Source: an uncultured Ruminococcus sp. (lineage in GTDB: Bacteria; Bacillota; Clostridia; Oscillospirales; Acutalibacteraceae). From it: 7,314 nucleotides of DNA. This document shows positions 1 through 6,539 of this stretch, one piece after another. The notes beneath the pieces are model-generated. The model had not been told where the DNA came from. It searched no databases and was given only the letters and a program-made list of their open reading frames with translations. The stretch covers positions 1 to 7,314 of the forward strand of contig CAJOHT010000045.1 of assembly GCA_905234305.1 (NCBI GenBank), in the 5' to 3' direction. Position 1 is the stretch's first letter, and the number at the start of each line of letters is the position of its first letter. The position numbers and the translations under genes are program-made.

Positions 1-961
1 CCTTTTCGATTTTCTCGGCAAGCTCGGGATTGCTGAGGAGAAGATCCTTAACATTCTCGCGTCCCTGTCCTAAGCGTTCGCCGTTATAGCTGAACCATGC
101 GCCGGCTTTCTGGATAACGTCCGCTTTAACCGAAAGGTCTACAAGCTCGCCGATACGGCTGATGCCCTGACCGTACATAATATCGAATTCGGCTTCCTTA
201 AACGGAGGCGCTATTTTATTCTTAACTACCTTGGCGCGTGTACGGTTTCCTATCATTTCGCCGTTTAGCTTAAGGGTTTCTATTCTTCTAACGTCGATTC
301 GTACGGAGGAGTAGAATTTAAGCGCGCGGCCGCCCGTAGTAACTTCGGGGTTGCCGTAAACTACGCCGACCTTTTCGCGAAGCTGGTTAATAAAGATAGC
401 TACGCAGTTGCTCTTGTTAATAGCGCCCGCGAGCTTTCTTAATGCCTGCGACATAAGGCGCGCGTGAAGACCTACGTGGCTGTCGCCCATTTCACCCTCG
501 ATTTCCGCCTTCGGTACGAGAGCCGCTACCGAGTCGACTACGATTACGTCGATAGCTCCGCTGCGGATAAGTGCTTCGGCAATTTCGAGCGCGTCCTCGC
601 CTGTATCAGGCTGAGAAACTAAGAGCGAGTCAATATCTACTCCGAGAGCCTGAGCGTAAACGGGGTCGAGCGCGTGTTCAACGTCGATAAACGCAACATT
701 GCCGCCGTTTTTCTGACCCTCAGCTATGCAGTGGAGCGAGAGGGTAGTTTTACCCGAGGACTCGGGTCCGTATATTTCTACAATTCTTCCTCTGGGCAGA
801 CCGCCTATTCCGAGGGCTATATCAAGCGAAAGAGAGCCTGTGGAAATATGGTCAATCGCCATATGCTGATTCTGTCCGAGGCGCATAACCGCGCCCTTGC
901 CGAACTGTTTTTCAATCTGAGTCATTGCTGTTTCAAGAGCTTTTGCCTTATCAACTGCCAT
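1..961 (-). CDS. recA: RecA recombinase, 3' end (C-terminus) outside window
   Basis: RecA forms the ATP-dependent nucleoprotein filament on single-stranded DNA. It drives homologous recombination and triggers LexA self-cleavage in the SOS response. I translated 320 codons from the minus strand; the frame is open to position 1, so about 25 to 40 C-terminal residues are probably missing. Visible features are Walker [10 protein letters not shown] (residues 65-73), the catalytic-type Glu in DVEHALDP (93-100), Walker [11 protein letters not shown] (139-148), a loop L1 region around 155-165 ([10 protein letters not shown]), loop L2 from INQLREK to TTGG (191-211), and the RecA signature ALKFYSSVR (213-221). 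Two in-frame ATGs lie 6 nt apart, at 967 and 961. GGAGG at 970-974 is 8 nt from the ATG at 961 but only 2 nt from the one at 967, so the start [10 protein letters not shown] at 961 is chosen. It sits 120 nt downstream of prmC and has its own promoter. Identity is essentially certain. Confidence 0.98.
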   Translation of the reverse strand, partial: MAVDKAKALETAMTQIEKQFGKGAVMRLGQNQHMAIDHISTGSLSLDIALGIGGLPRGRIVEIYGPESSGKTTLSLHCIAEGQKNGGNVAFIDVEHALDPVYAQALGVDIDSLLVSQPDTGEDALEIAEALIRSGAIDVIVVDSVAALVPKAEIEGEMGDSHVGLHARLMSQALRKLAGAINKSNCVAIFINQLREKVGVVYGNPEVTTGGRALKFYSSVRIDVRRIETLKLNGEMIGNRTRAKVVKNKIAPPFKEAEFDIMYGQGISRIGELVDLSVKADVIQKAGAWFSYNGERLGQGRENVKDLLLSNPELAEKIEK

Positions 962-969
962 TTTCATTA

Positions 970-974
970 CCTCC
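970..974 (-). promoter_or_regulatory. Shine-Dalgarno site of recA
   Basis: GGAGG on the minus strand with an 8-nt spacer to the ATG at 961. It decides between that ATG and the in-frame ATG 6 nt upstream, which would leave only a 2-nt spacer. The response regulator gene has the same GGAGG with the same 8-nt spacer. Confidence 0.85.
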
Positions 975-1014
975 GTTTTTCAGTATTCAAAATAGTTTAA
1001 AAACTTACTATCCA

Positions 1015-1043
1015 ATTATAAAATATTGTCGGAAAAAAATCAA
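1015..1043 (-). promoter_or_regulatory. Predicted sigma-A-type promoter of recA
   Basis: The -35 box is TTGATT (1043-1038, 4 of 6 matches to TTGACA). A 17-nt spacer follows, then a perfect -10 TATAAT (1020-1015). Transcription would start near 1008, giving an untranslated leader of roughly 45 nt before the recA ATG. The AT-rich 120-nt gap between prmC and recA otherwise contains only the recA ribosome binding site and a possible LexA-like site. It shows no terminator hairpin. Confidence 0.7.
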
Positions 1044-1063
1044 TATAAACGGGTTAAAAATCT

Positions 1064-1077
1064 CGAACAAATTTTCT
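1064..1077. promoter_or_regulatory. Possible LexA (SOS) box upstream of recA
   Basis: The plus-strand sequence CGAACAAATTTTCT matches 12 of 14 positions of the Firmicute LexA consensus CGAACRNRYGTTYC. One half-site (CGAAC) is perfect and the other is degenerate. recA is the classic LexA target, which raises the prior. Against it, the site lies about 20 nt upstream of the predicted -35 box rather than overlapping the promoter, and the region is AT-rich, so chance similarity is possible. Confidence 0.35.
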
Positions 1078-1081
1078 AAAA

Positions 1082-1924
1082 CTATATCAAAGTCCCATAA
1101 ACGGCCCTTTGAACGCCGCCTAAATCCAAATCAGCACCGATATCGGAGTAGTTATTCTGTTCCAAGAGTTTTTTTACCGCCGAAAACTGTCCTTCGCCAA
1201 TTTCAAAAGCCATCATTGAGCCGCTTTTAAGTTTAGCTGAATAAAGTTCGATTATAGGTTCGTAAAAATCGAGACCGTATTTTCCGCCGTCGAGCGCCAT
1301 TTTCGGCTCGTAGGAAATCTCTTTTTGCAGCGTTTCTATTTCGTCTGTTGATACGTACGGGGGGTTGGAGAGAATAAGGTCAAAATAGCCGTTTGGGAAA
1401 TCCCCGTAAACCTTAAAAACATCCCCTGCGATAACCTCGACAGAGACTTTGTTAAGGGTTATATTCTGACAGAGATAGGGGAGAGCGTCGGCGGATTTCT
1501 CGACCGCATAAACCTCGGCATCGGTTTCTTTCGAGATCGCTATCGCGAGCGCTCCGCTTCCCGAGCATAAATCAAGCACCTTAGCGTGCTTCTTATCCTC
1601 GAGAAATTTAAGGCAGCGCCTTAAAAGTACCTCGGTATCGTCCCTCGGAATCAGCACTCCTTTGCCTACCTTGAACTTATATCCGTAAAATTCCCATTCG
1701 CCGAGAATATACTGGAGAGGTTCTCCGCATAGTCTCCTGCCTAAAAGCGTTATGAACTCAGCGCCTTTTTTATCGTCGGCTATCGGGTTATCTGTAGAAA
1801 GCTGCAGCTTGTTCACGCCGAAAACCTTTTCGATAAGGCACATAGAATTAAAGGCAGGATCCGAAATTCCTGCCTTATCTAATTCCTCTTTAGCTTTATT
1901 ATATAAAAACTTAACAGCAACCAT
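1082..1924 (-). CDS. prmC: Peptide chain release factor N5-glutamine methyltransferase PrmC
   Basis: PrmC (HemK family) uses S-adenosylmethionine to methylate the Gln of the GGQ motif in release factors RF1 and RF2, which promotes peptide release at stop codons. It is cytoplasmic. The 280-residue length is usual for the family. The N-terminal helical release-factor-binding domain ends near GEPLQYILG (67-75). The Rossmann methyltransferase domain follows, with the SAM-binding DLCSGSG (118-124) and the catalytic NPPY (187-190). A late YEPKMALDGG segment (205-214) is also typical. The usual IPRPETE appears as IPRDDTE (92-98). The start codon lies inside the end of the DUF1385 gene (14-nt overlap). 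Upstream of the ATG I see no strong Shine-Dalgarno, so translation is probably coupled to the upstream gene. The prfA gene that often neighbours prmC is not in this window; recA follows instead. Confidence 0.95.
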   Translation of the reverse strand: MVAVKFLYNKAKEELDKAGISDPAFNSMCLIEKVFGVNKLQLSTDNPIADDKKGAEFITLLGRRLCGEPLQYILGEWEFYGYKFKVGKGVLIPRDDTEVLLRRCLKFLEDKKHAKVLDLCSGSGALAIAISKETDAEVYAVEKSADALPYLCQNITLNKVSVEVIAGDVFKVYGDFPNGYFDLILSNPPYVSTDEIETLQKEISYEPKMALDGGKYGLDFYEPIIELYSAKLKSGSMMAFEIGEGQFSAVKKLLEQNNYSDIGADLDLGGVQRAVYGTLI

Positions 1925-2966
1925 TTTTCACAATATCCGAGCCGTCGTCGGGTATAACGGCTTCTATAGCGGCAATAGCGATTTCGCACATTTTCTCGTC
2001 GGGTTCCTTTGTAGTAACTCTCTGAGCCCAAAGTCCCGGAGCGGCGATAATGCGCGTGAGTTTGTTATCGTGCCTGCCGCAGAATTTTATAAGCTCGTAT
2101 CCGATACCCATAGTAAGCGGTAAAAGGAGTATTTTTATAAGCGGTCTTAAGAACATTCCCTTAGGGATAAACAGACCGATTATAATACCTACGAGAAGCA
2201 TAAGAAGGATAAAGCTCGTACCGCATCTCGGGTGGAAGCGTTTCATTTTCATAACGTTTTCCGGAGTAAGTTCAAGCTCGTTTTCGTAACAGAAAATCGT
2301 TTTATGCTCGGCTCCGTGATATTGGAAAACTCTTTTCATATCGGGAGTCATTGAAATAATAAGAATATAGGATATGAAAATAACGATTTTTAAAATACCT
2401 TCGATTACCGACTGCCAGAACGCGATACCCTCGCCGCCCTTAGCTAAAACAGGGAACGCCATTCCTAAGAGCCCGAAAAGCCAAGTCGGCAGGAAGAAGA
2501 ATAAAAGTATCGCGAGTCCAACGCCGATAAGGCTGGAAACTACCATAAGAATTTTCATCAATACGCCGCTTGACTCTTTCTCGTTCTCTTTATCTTCTTT
2601 ATTTTCTTCCGTTTTTTCTTCTTTTACTTCGGGAGCTTTTTCAGCTTTTTTGCTGTCTTTTTTCTTTTTGTCCTTTGAGGTTTCCTCCTCCTCGGCGCCT
2701 TCCATCGCCTTGTCCGCGGAAATCATAAGGCTCTTATAGCTTAAGCGCATAGAGTCTATCATTCCCGAAACTCCTCGTATAAGCGGCAGCCTCCAGAATT
2801 TTGAGGACTGGCTTAAGAACTTCATATTGATGTCCTCGGTATAGATTCCGCCGTCGGCGGTTCTTACGGCTACCGTGTTTTTCTTAGGACCTCTCATCAT
2901 AATGCCCTCAATCAGCGCGCTTCCGCCGATTGAGGTAATTTTTTTTGTTTCGTTTTTGTTACTCAT
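1911..2966 (-). CDS. DUF1385 (YqhQ-like) membrane protein of unknown function
   Basis: This is a 351-residue DUF1385-family membrane protein; I know of no established biochemical role. Family hallmarks are GGSALIEGIMMRGP (14-27), YHGAEHKTIFCYE (216-228), FHPRCGTSF (244-252) and APGLWAQRVTTKEPDE (309-324). Predicted membrane segments lie roughly at 136-176 (one or two passes), 187-207, 251-267 and 275-295. Residues about 89-133 form a very Lys/Glu-rich low-complexity linker between the N-terminal domain and the first membrane segment. Conserved-looking His and Cys residues (H217, H221, C226, H245, C248) flank the membrane region. The ATG has AGGTGA 4 nt upstream. It lies 37 nt after the histidine kinase gene and overlaps prmC. 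In many Firmicutes DUF1385 also neighbours prmC (recalled), which suggests ancient linkage rather than a dedicated role with this kinase. The family call is firm; function is unknown. Confidence 0.9.
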   Translation of the reverse strand: MSNKNETKKITSIGGSALIEGIMMRGPKKNTVAVRTADGGIYTEDINMKFLSQSSKFWRLPLIRGVSGMIDSMRLSYKSLMISADKAMEGAEEEETSKDKKKKDSKKAEKAPEVKEEKTEENKEDKENEKESSGVLMKILMVVSSLIGVGLAILLFFFLPTWLFGLLGMAFPVLAKGGEGIAFWQSVIEGILKIVIFISYILIISMTPDMKRVFQYHGAEHKTIFCYENELELTPENVMKMKRFHPRCGTSFILLMLLVGIIIGLFIPKGMFLRPLIKILLLPLTMGIGYELIKFCGRHDNKLTRIIAAPGLWAQRVTTKEPDEKMCEIAIAAIEAVIPDDGSDIVKNGCC

Positions 2967-3003
2967 AAAATCACCTGTATATAAATGCCGAATTCAGCAA
3001 AAA

Positions 3004-4434
3004 TTAACTTTCGTTAAGAACGGGCAGCGTAATAGTAACGGTAGTTCCTACGCCTACGCCCGATTCAATTTCCAACGTACCCTTATGGAGCTGTATAATC
3101 TCATCGGCTACCGCGAGTCCGATACCCGAGCCGTTGACTTTCTGATTGGCTTTGTAGAATTTTTCCTTTACCTTCGGTAGATCCTCCGCGGGAATTCCGC
3201 AGCCCGTGTCGGTTATTGTGATTGTAATATTATCGGGGCCGGATTTTTTATCGTAAATTATTTCTATAGCGACTACTCCATCCGCGGGGGTATATTTAAG
3301 GGCGTTGTCAATAACGTTAATAAATACCTGCTTAAGGCGGTTCCTGTCACCGTATACGGGCGGGTAAATCTCGACAGGCTCGTCGTAGATTAAGTGCTTG
3401 CCCTCGTTAACGGCTCTGTCCTTAAGCATATAAATTACCTCGTCGAGTTCCGCGAGAATATCGAGCTTTTCGTTAATAAGCACCATTCTTCCCGTCTGAA
3501 TACGCGAGAAGTCCAAAAGCTCCTCAACAATTCCCGTTAGGCGACCGCTTTCCTTAATAATTACGCCCATACCCTTGTTGAAGGTTTTTCGGTCGAGCTT
3601 TTTCCTGCCCGAAAGCTGCATAGTCTCTGCCCAGCCCTTAATCGCCGTAAGCGGAGTTCTGAGTTCGTGGGAAACGCGCGAGATAAAGTCGTTTTTCATC
3701 TGTTCGGTAGCCTCTAAATCCTTCGCCATATTATTAATGGAGTCGGAGAGTTCGCCGATTTCGTCGTTATTTCTTTTTTCTATTTTTGTGCTGAAATCTC
3801 CGTGGGCGATTTTGTTGGCGGTTTCGGTAAGCTCCCGTACGGGGGCTACGATAGAGCGGACAAAATGCGCTCCCGAGAAAATAATAATAAACAGTATAAG
3901 AAGCCCCGCGAAAATAATAATCGCGGAAATAAGTATTACGCGGTTAGAAATATCCGCGGTAGATACAACATAGCGTAAAGCGCCTACAGTATAGCCGTTG
4001 TGATTTTTTATAGTACGCACATAGGTCGTAACGGGTTCTCCCGAAACGGTATATGTACTCGTAAAGGCTGCGCCGCTTTTACTGTTTTTAGCCGCCTCAA
4101 AATCCTTGGTATCCTCGTTTTCGTCGTAGGAGAAGCCTGTTGAGGTAAGGACAATTCTTCCCGTGGAGTTTAAAACCATAGCCTCCATTTCTTCCTTGTG
4201 GCGGAAGTTTTCGACATAAGCCGCCGCGCCCGAGGAAAAGGCGGTGGAGTTATCCGCTTCGTAATTCTCAAAAACGGAGGTAAGCTCCTCGCCCGCGTAG
4301 GTCAGGGTTCTTTCAACTTCATTATTAAAAAGGCAGACGGTTCCGTAGACAAGGCCTGTAACGATAAGTATTATTATCAGAACCATAAGCAGCATTGTAC
4401 TGAAAATCCAACGCCTGGTAATACCCTTTAACAA
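3004..4434 (-). CDS. Membrane sensor histidine kinase (HAMP, HisKA, HATPase)
   Basis: This 476-residue kinase would sense a signal outside the membrane, autophosphorylate on His and pass the phosphate to the response regulator encoded 40 nt upstream. The order is: membrane helix (about 10-33), an extracytoplasmic domain of about 130 residues (36-165) with a Cache/PAS-like feel (MVLNSTGRIVLTS at 86-98), a second helix (about 166-187), HAMP (about 188-240), HisKA with SHELRTPL (255-262, phospho-acceptor H256), and HATPase_c. The last carries N box FINVIDNALKYT (371-382), G1 DTGCGI (409-414), F box KFYKAN (425-430) and G2 GSGIGLAV (435-442). All catalytic motifs are intact. The start codon is TTG at 4434: no ATG in frame precedes it, the next in-frame ATG is inside the first membrane helix, and AGGAGG (4445-4450) lies 10 nt upstream. 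The ligand is unknown. Confidence 0.95.
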   Translation of the reverse strand: MLKGITRRWIFSTMLLMVLIIILIVTGLVYGTVCLFNNEVERTLTYAGEELTSVFENYEADNSTAFSSGAAAYVENFRHKEEMEAMVLNSTGRIVLTSTGFSYDENEDTKDFEAAKNSKSGAAFTSTYTVSGEPVTTYVRTIKNHNGYTVGALRYVVSTADISNRVILISAIIIFAGLLILFIIIFSGAHFVRSIVAPVRELTETANKIAHGDFSTKIEKRNNDEIGELSDSINNMAKDLEATEQMKNDFISRVSHELRTPLTAIKGWAETMQLSGRKKLDRKTFNKGMGVIIKESGRLTGIVEELLDFSRIQTGRMVLINEKLDILAELDEVIYMLKDRAVNEGKHLIYDEPVEIYPPVYGDRNRLKQVFINVIDNALKYTPADGVVAIEIIYDKKSGPDNITITITDTGCGIPAEDLPKVKEKFYKANQKVNGSGIGLAVADEIIQLHKGTLEIESGVGVGTTVTITLPVLNES

Positions 4435-4474
4435 AGCCCTTCTGCCTCCTTTTAGATTAATTCATAAGGGGTAA

Positions 4475-5179
4475 TCAGTTAGTATCCCATTTATAGCCGA
4501 GACCCCATACCGTAACGATATACTTCGGGTTGGACGGCTCGTCCTCAACCTTCATTCTTAAGCGGCGGATATTAACGTCGACGATTTTTTCCTCACCGAC
4601 ATAAGCGTCGCCCCATACGTGGCTTAAAATATCCGTACGGTCGAGAGTTTCCCCTGGGTTGGAGAAGAAGTATTCCATAATCTGGAACTCAACCTGAGTA
4701 AGCTCGATAACCTCGCCGTTTTTGAGCAGAGCGCGGTTCCTGAGATTTAAAGTAAAGTTTCCTGAGTGAAGCTCTTCCTTAAAGTTATTTTCCGCGTTAG
4801 CCTGAGCGAGCGAAACTCTTCTGTGCAGCGAATCTACTCTCGCTAAAAGTTCTGAGGGGGAGAACGGCTTTGTAACATAGTCGTCGGCTCCGAGCATAAG
4901 TCCCGTAACCTTATCCATTTCCTGAGTTTTCGCGGAAAGCATAATGATTCCAAGACCGCCGTTTTTGTTCCTGAGTTCCTTGCAAACCTGGAATCCGTCG
5001 ATACCGGGCAGCATAACGTCCAGAATAGCGACGTCGAAATCGCCGCCGTTTTCGTCATAGCGCTTTAAAGCGGCTTCGCCGCTGTCAGCCTCGACAACCT
5101 CATATCCGGCACGTTGCAGGTTAATTACGACAAAGTCGCGGATAGCGGATTCATCCTCGCAAACAAGTACCTTTTTCAT
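4475..5179 (-). CDS. OmpR/PhoB-family response regulator
   Basis: A 234-residue two-component transcription factor, almost certainly the partner of the histidine kinase encoded 40 nt downstream. The receiver domain (about 1-120) has the acidic pocket E8/D9, the phosphorylation site D54 in ILDVMLPG (52-59), S82, and K104 in YVTKPFSP (101-108). The winged-helix DNA-binding domain (about 138-232) includes ELTQVEFQIMEYF (159-171) and the recognition-helix region VDVNIRRLRMKVE (200-212). The wing reads TVWGLGYKW (223-231), where many family members have an RGxGY motif; this Trp form resembles VanR-type regulators. The ATG has GGAGG with an 8-nt spacer (5188-5192), predicting strong translation. 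Target genes cannot be told from the sequence. Autoregulation of its own operon is possible, but I saw no repeated operator. Confidence 0.95.
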   Translation of the reverse strand: MKKVLVCEDESAIRDFVVINLQRAGYEVVEADSGEAALKRYDENGGDFDVAILDVMLPGIDGFQVCKELRNKNGGLGIIMLSAKTQEMDKVTGLMLGADDYVTKPFSPSELLARVDSLHRRVSLAQANAENNFKEELHSGNFTLNLRNRALLKNGEVIELTQVEFQIMEYFFSNPGETLDRTDILSHVWGDAYVGEEKIVDVNIRRLRMKVEDEPSNPKYIVTVWGLGYKWDTN

Positions 5180-5219
5180 TTCTGAAACCTCCGTTTAGTT
5201 AATTAAAACTTCTTTATAA

Positions 5220-6539
5220 TCAGTCGCTGTTATCATTCAGCGAAAAGTTTTCCTTAAGTGTATCCCCGCTTACGCTTATGGGGGGATCGTCCTCGATTTT
5301 ATAGGCGTAAATATACTGGTTATAGCTCTCGATTGTCGAGTAGCCTGCCATATCGTCGGTTGAGGTTCCGACGTCAAATACCTTAAAGCTCACTATTAAA
5401 CCGTCTGCCGAATCCGAGTCCTTTTTGTAAATCTTCATAACGCGCTTATCGCTTGAAAGAGTGGTAACGGTAGTGTCCGAAAAACTCTCGGGAAGTATAA
5501 AATAGTAACCGTAATCCTTATCGGATACGCATTTCAGTTTAGTTTCGAGCTTGTTTTTATGTGTATTTATACCGCTCCAGTTTATTATCGGCGCAAGGGT
5601 CTCGCTCTCGGGAACGGATTTGATCGAAACGCTTTTTACTGTCGGGATCTCGATAAAGCCGTCATCGTCGATATCGGTGCAGTTTATTTTCTCGTTACGT
5701 ACGGTAGAAATAATCTTTTTCACTGCCGTTACGGGGAAATTAAGGAGTTTCATTTTATCGGGATTATAGTAGATTACCTGGCTGGAGTACCCGTTTTCGA
5801 TAATTCCGTCAACCGTAACGCCCATAGTATCCTTGTTTAATAATCCCGAGTTTATGTTCTCGAACTTGATAACGTTTTGATCCATATCGCATTTCGAGAG
5901 GATATAAAGCTCGTTGTTGTCGTAGTCTGTCAGAACCGCCTGAGCGTCGGTCTGGTCAGAATTTAAATCGAAAGTGAGAAGCTCGCTTCCGCCGTCTTTA
6001 TCGTAGTCGCCCGTAGTAAACGCCGAATAACTCCTCGAGAAATCCTCTTTAGAGGACTTGCCGTTTTCGGGGTCATAGTTAAATATATTGAGTGTGTTAG
6101 AGCCTGTACCCTGAGAGGAAAAGCCTGTAAAAATCTCCTTAACGCCGTCGTAGTCGTAATCGGCGAACTGAACGCAGTCGACGTCGGGGTAGCCGAGCTT
6201 AAAGCTGCCGCTTACCTTCCAGCTTCCGCCCTTATCGTACATAACGAGCAGGTTTGTCGATTTTTCATCATCCTCGGTTCGGTAGAAGGCTATAGCTTCT
6301 TCCTTTTTATCTCCGTTTAAATCCTCGGTAATAATAGCCGAGCGGTAAAGTCCGCTTAAGGGATATTTAAGTTTATAGCTTTCCTGAGCGGTTTGCTCGA
6401 TAAGGCTTTCGAGTTTAGCCTCGCGTCCCGTATTTTTCGGAGGATGCAGAAGCGAGGAGTCGTCAAGTCCCAGTGAACATCCGCCCGAAAGCACGCATAC
6501 GCAGAGTATTAACGCCGTAAAAACTGCTTTGATTTTCAT
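5220..6539 (-). CDS. Predicted lipoprotein with FG-GAP/VCBS-like calcium-loop repeats
   Basis: I do not recognise this 439-residue protein as a named family. It begins with Lys residues, a hydrophobic stretch and LSGGCS, a signal-peptidase II lipobox with the lipidated Cys at position 21, so it should be anchored on the outer face of the cytoplasmic membrane. The body has several D-x-[DN]-x-[DN]-G-type loops followed by acidic and hydrophobic residues: EDLNGDKKEEAI (72-83), ADYDYDGVKEIF (126-137), GDYDKDGGSELL (177-188) and TDIDDDGFIEIP (288-299), with a weaker TDYDNNELYIL (204-214). These resemble the calcium-binding loops of FG-GAP/VCBS beta-propeller blades. The region after about 310 lacks them and may be a separate domain. 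The ATG directly follows the trmB stop, with GGAAGAGA 4 nt upstream inside trmB, so translation is probably coupled. It precedes the response regulator by 40 nt, hinting at a role as an envelope accessory of the two-component system. Confidence 0.8.
   Translation of the reverse strand: MKIKAVFTALILCVCVLSGGCSLGLDDSSLLHPPKNTGREAKLESLIEQTAQESYKLKYPLSGLYRSAIITEDLNGDKKEEAIAFYRTEDDEKSTNLLVMYDKGGSWKVSGSFKLGYPDVDCVQFADYDYDGVKEIFTGFSSQGTGSNTLNIFNYDPENGKSSKEDFSRSYSAFTTGDYDKDGGSELLTFDLNSDQTDAQAVLTDYDNNELYILSKCDMDQNVIKFENINSGLLNKDTMGVTVDGIIENGYSSQVIYYNPDKMKLLNFPVTAVKKIISTVRNEKINCTDIDDDGFIEIPTVKSVSIKSVPESETLAPIINWSGINTHKNKLETKLKCVSDKDYGYYFILPESFSDTTVTTLSSDKRVMKIYKKDSDSADGLIVSFKVFDVGTSTDDMAGYSTIESYNQYIYAYKIEDDPPISVSGDTLKENFSLNDNSD

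Noticed and set aside
674..1000. Plus-strand open frame opposite the start of recA.
   Set aside because: It lies antisense to an unmistakable RecA reading frame and its translation shows no family motifs.
968..1081. Search for a terminator or small RNA between prmC and recA.
   Set aside because: Only an AT-only 5-bp pairing is present. The promoter and possible LexA-like site explain the region better.
2986..2999. Near-perfect 14-nt palindrome TGCCGAATTCAGCA in the gap between the kinase and DUF1385 genes.
   Set aside because: It has no loop and no following T-tract, so it is not a terminator. A single short dyad with one mismatched pair, not repeated elsewhere, is too weak to call an operator.
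4198..4431. Plus-strand open frame opposite the kinase N-terminus.
   Set aside because: It is the antisense shadow of the membrane and sensor region of the kinase, with no independent start signals or domain.
5211..5220. TATAAA as a possible -10 box for a promoter before the response regulator.
   Set aside because: No recognisable -35 hexamer occurs 16-18 nt upstream and there is no extended -10.
5224..5243. Inverted repeat TCGCTG / CAGCGA with an 8-nt loop at the end of the lipoprotein gene.
   Set aside because: The stem is only 6 bp and no T-run follows in the direction of transcription, so it does not look like a terminator. It lies inside the coding sequence and may be chance.
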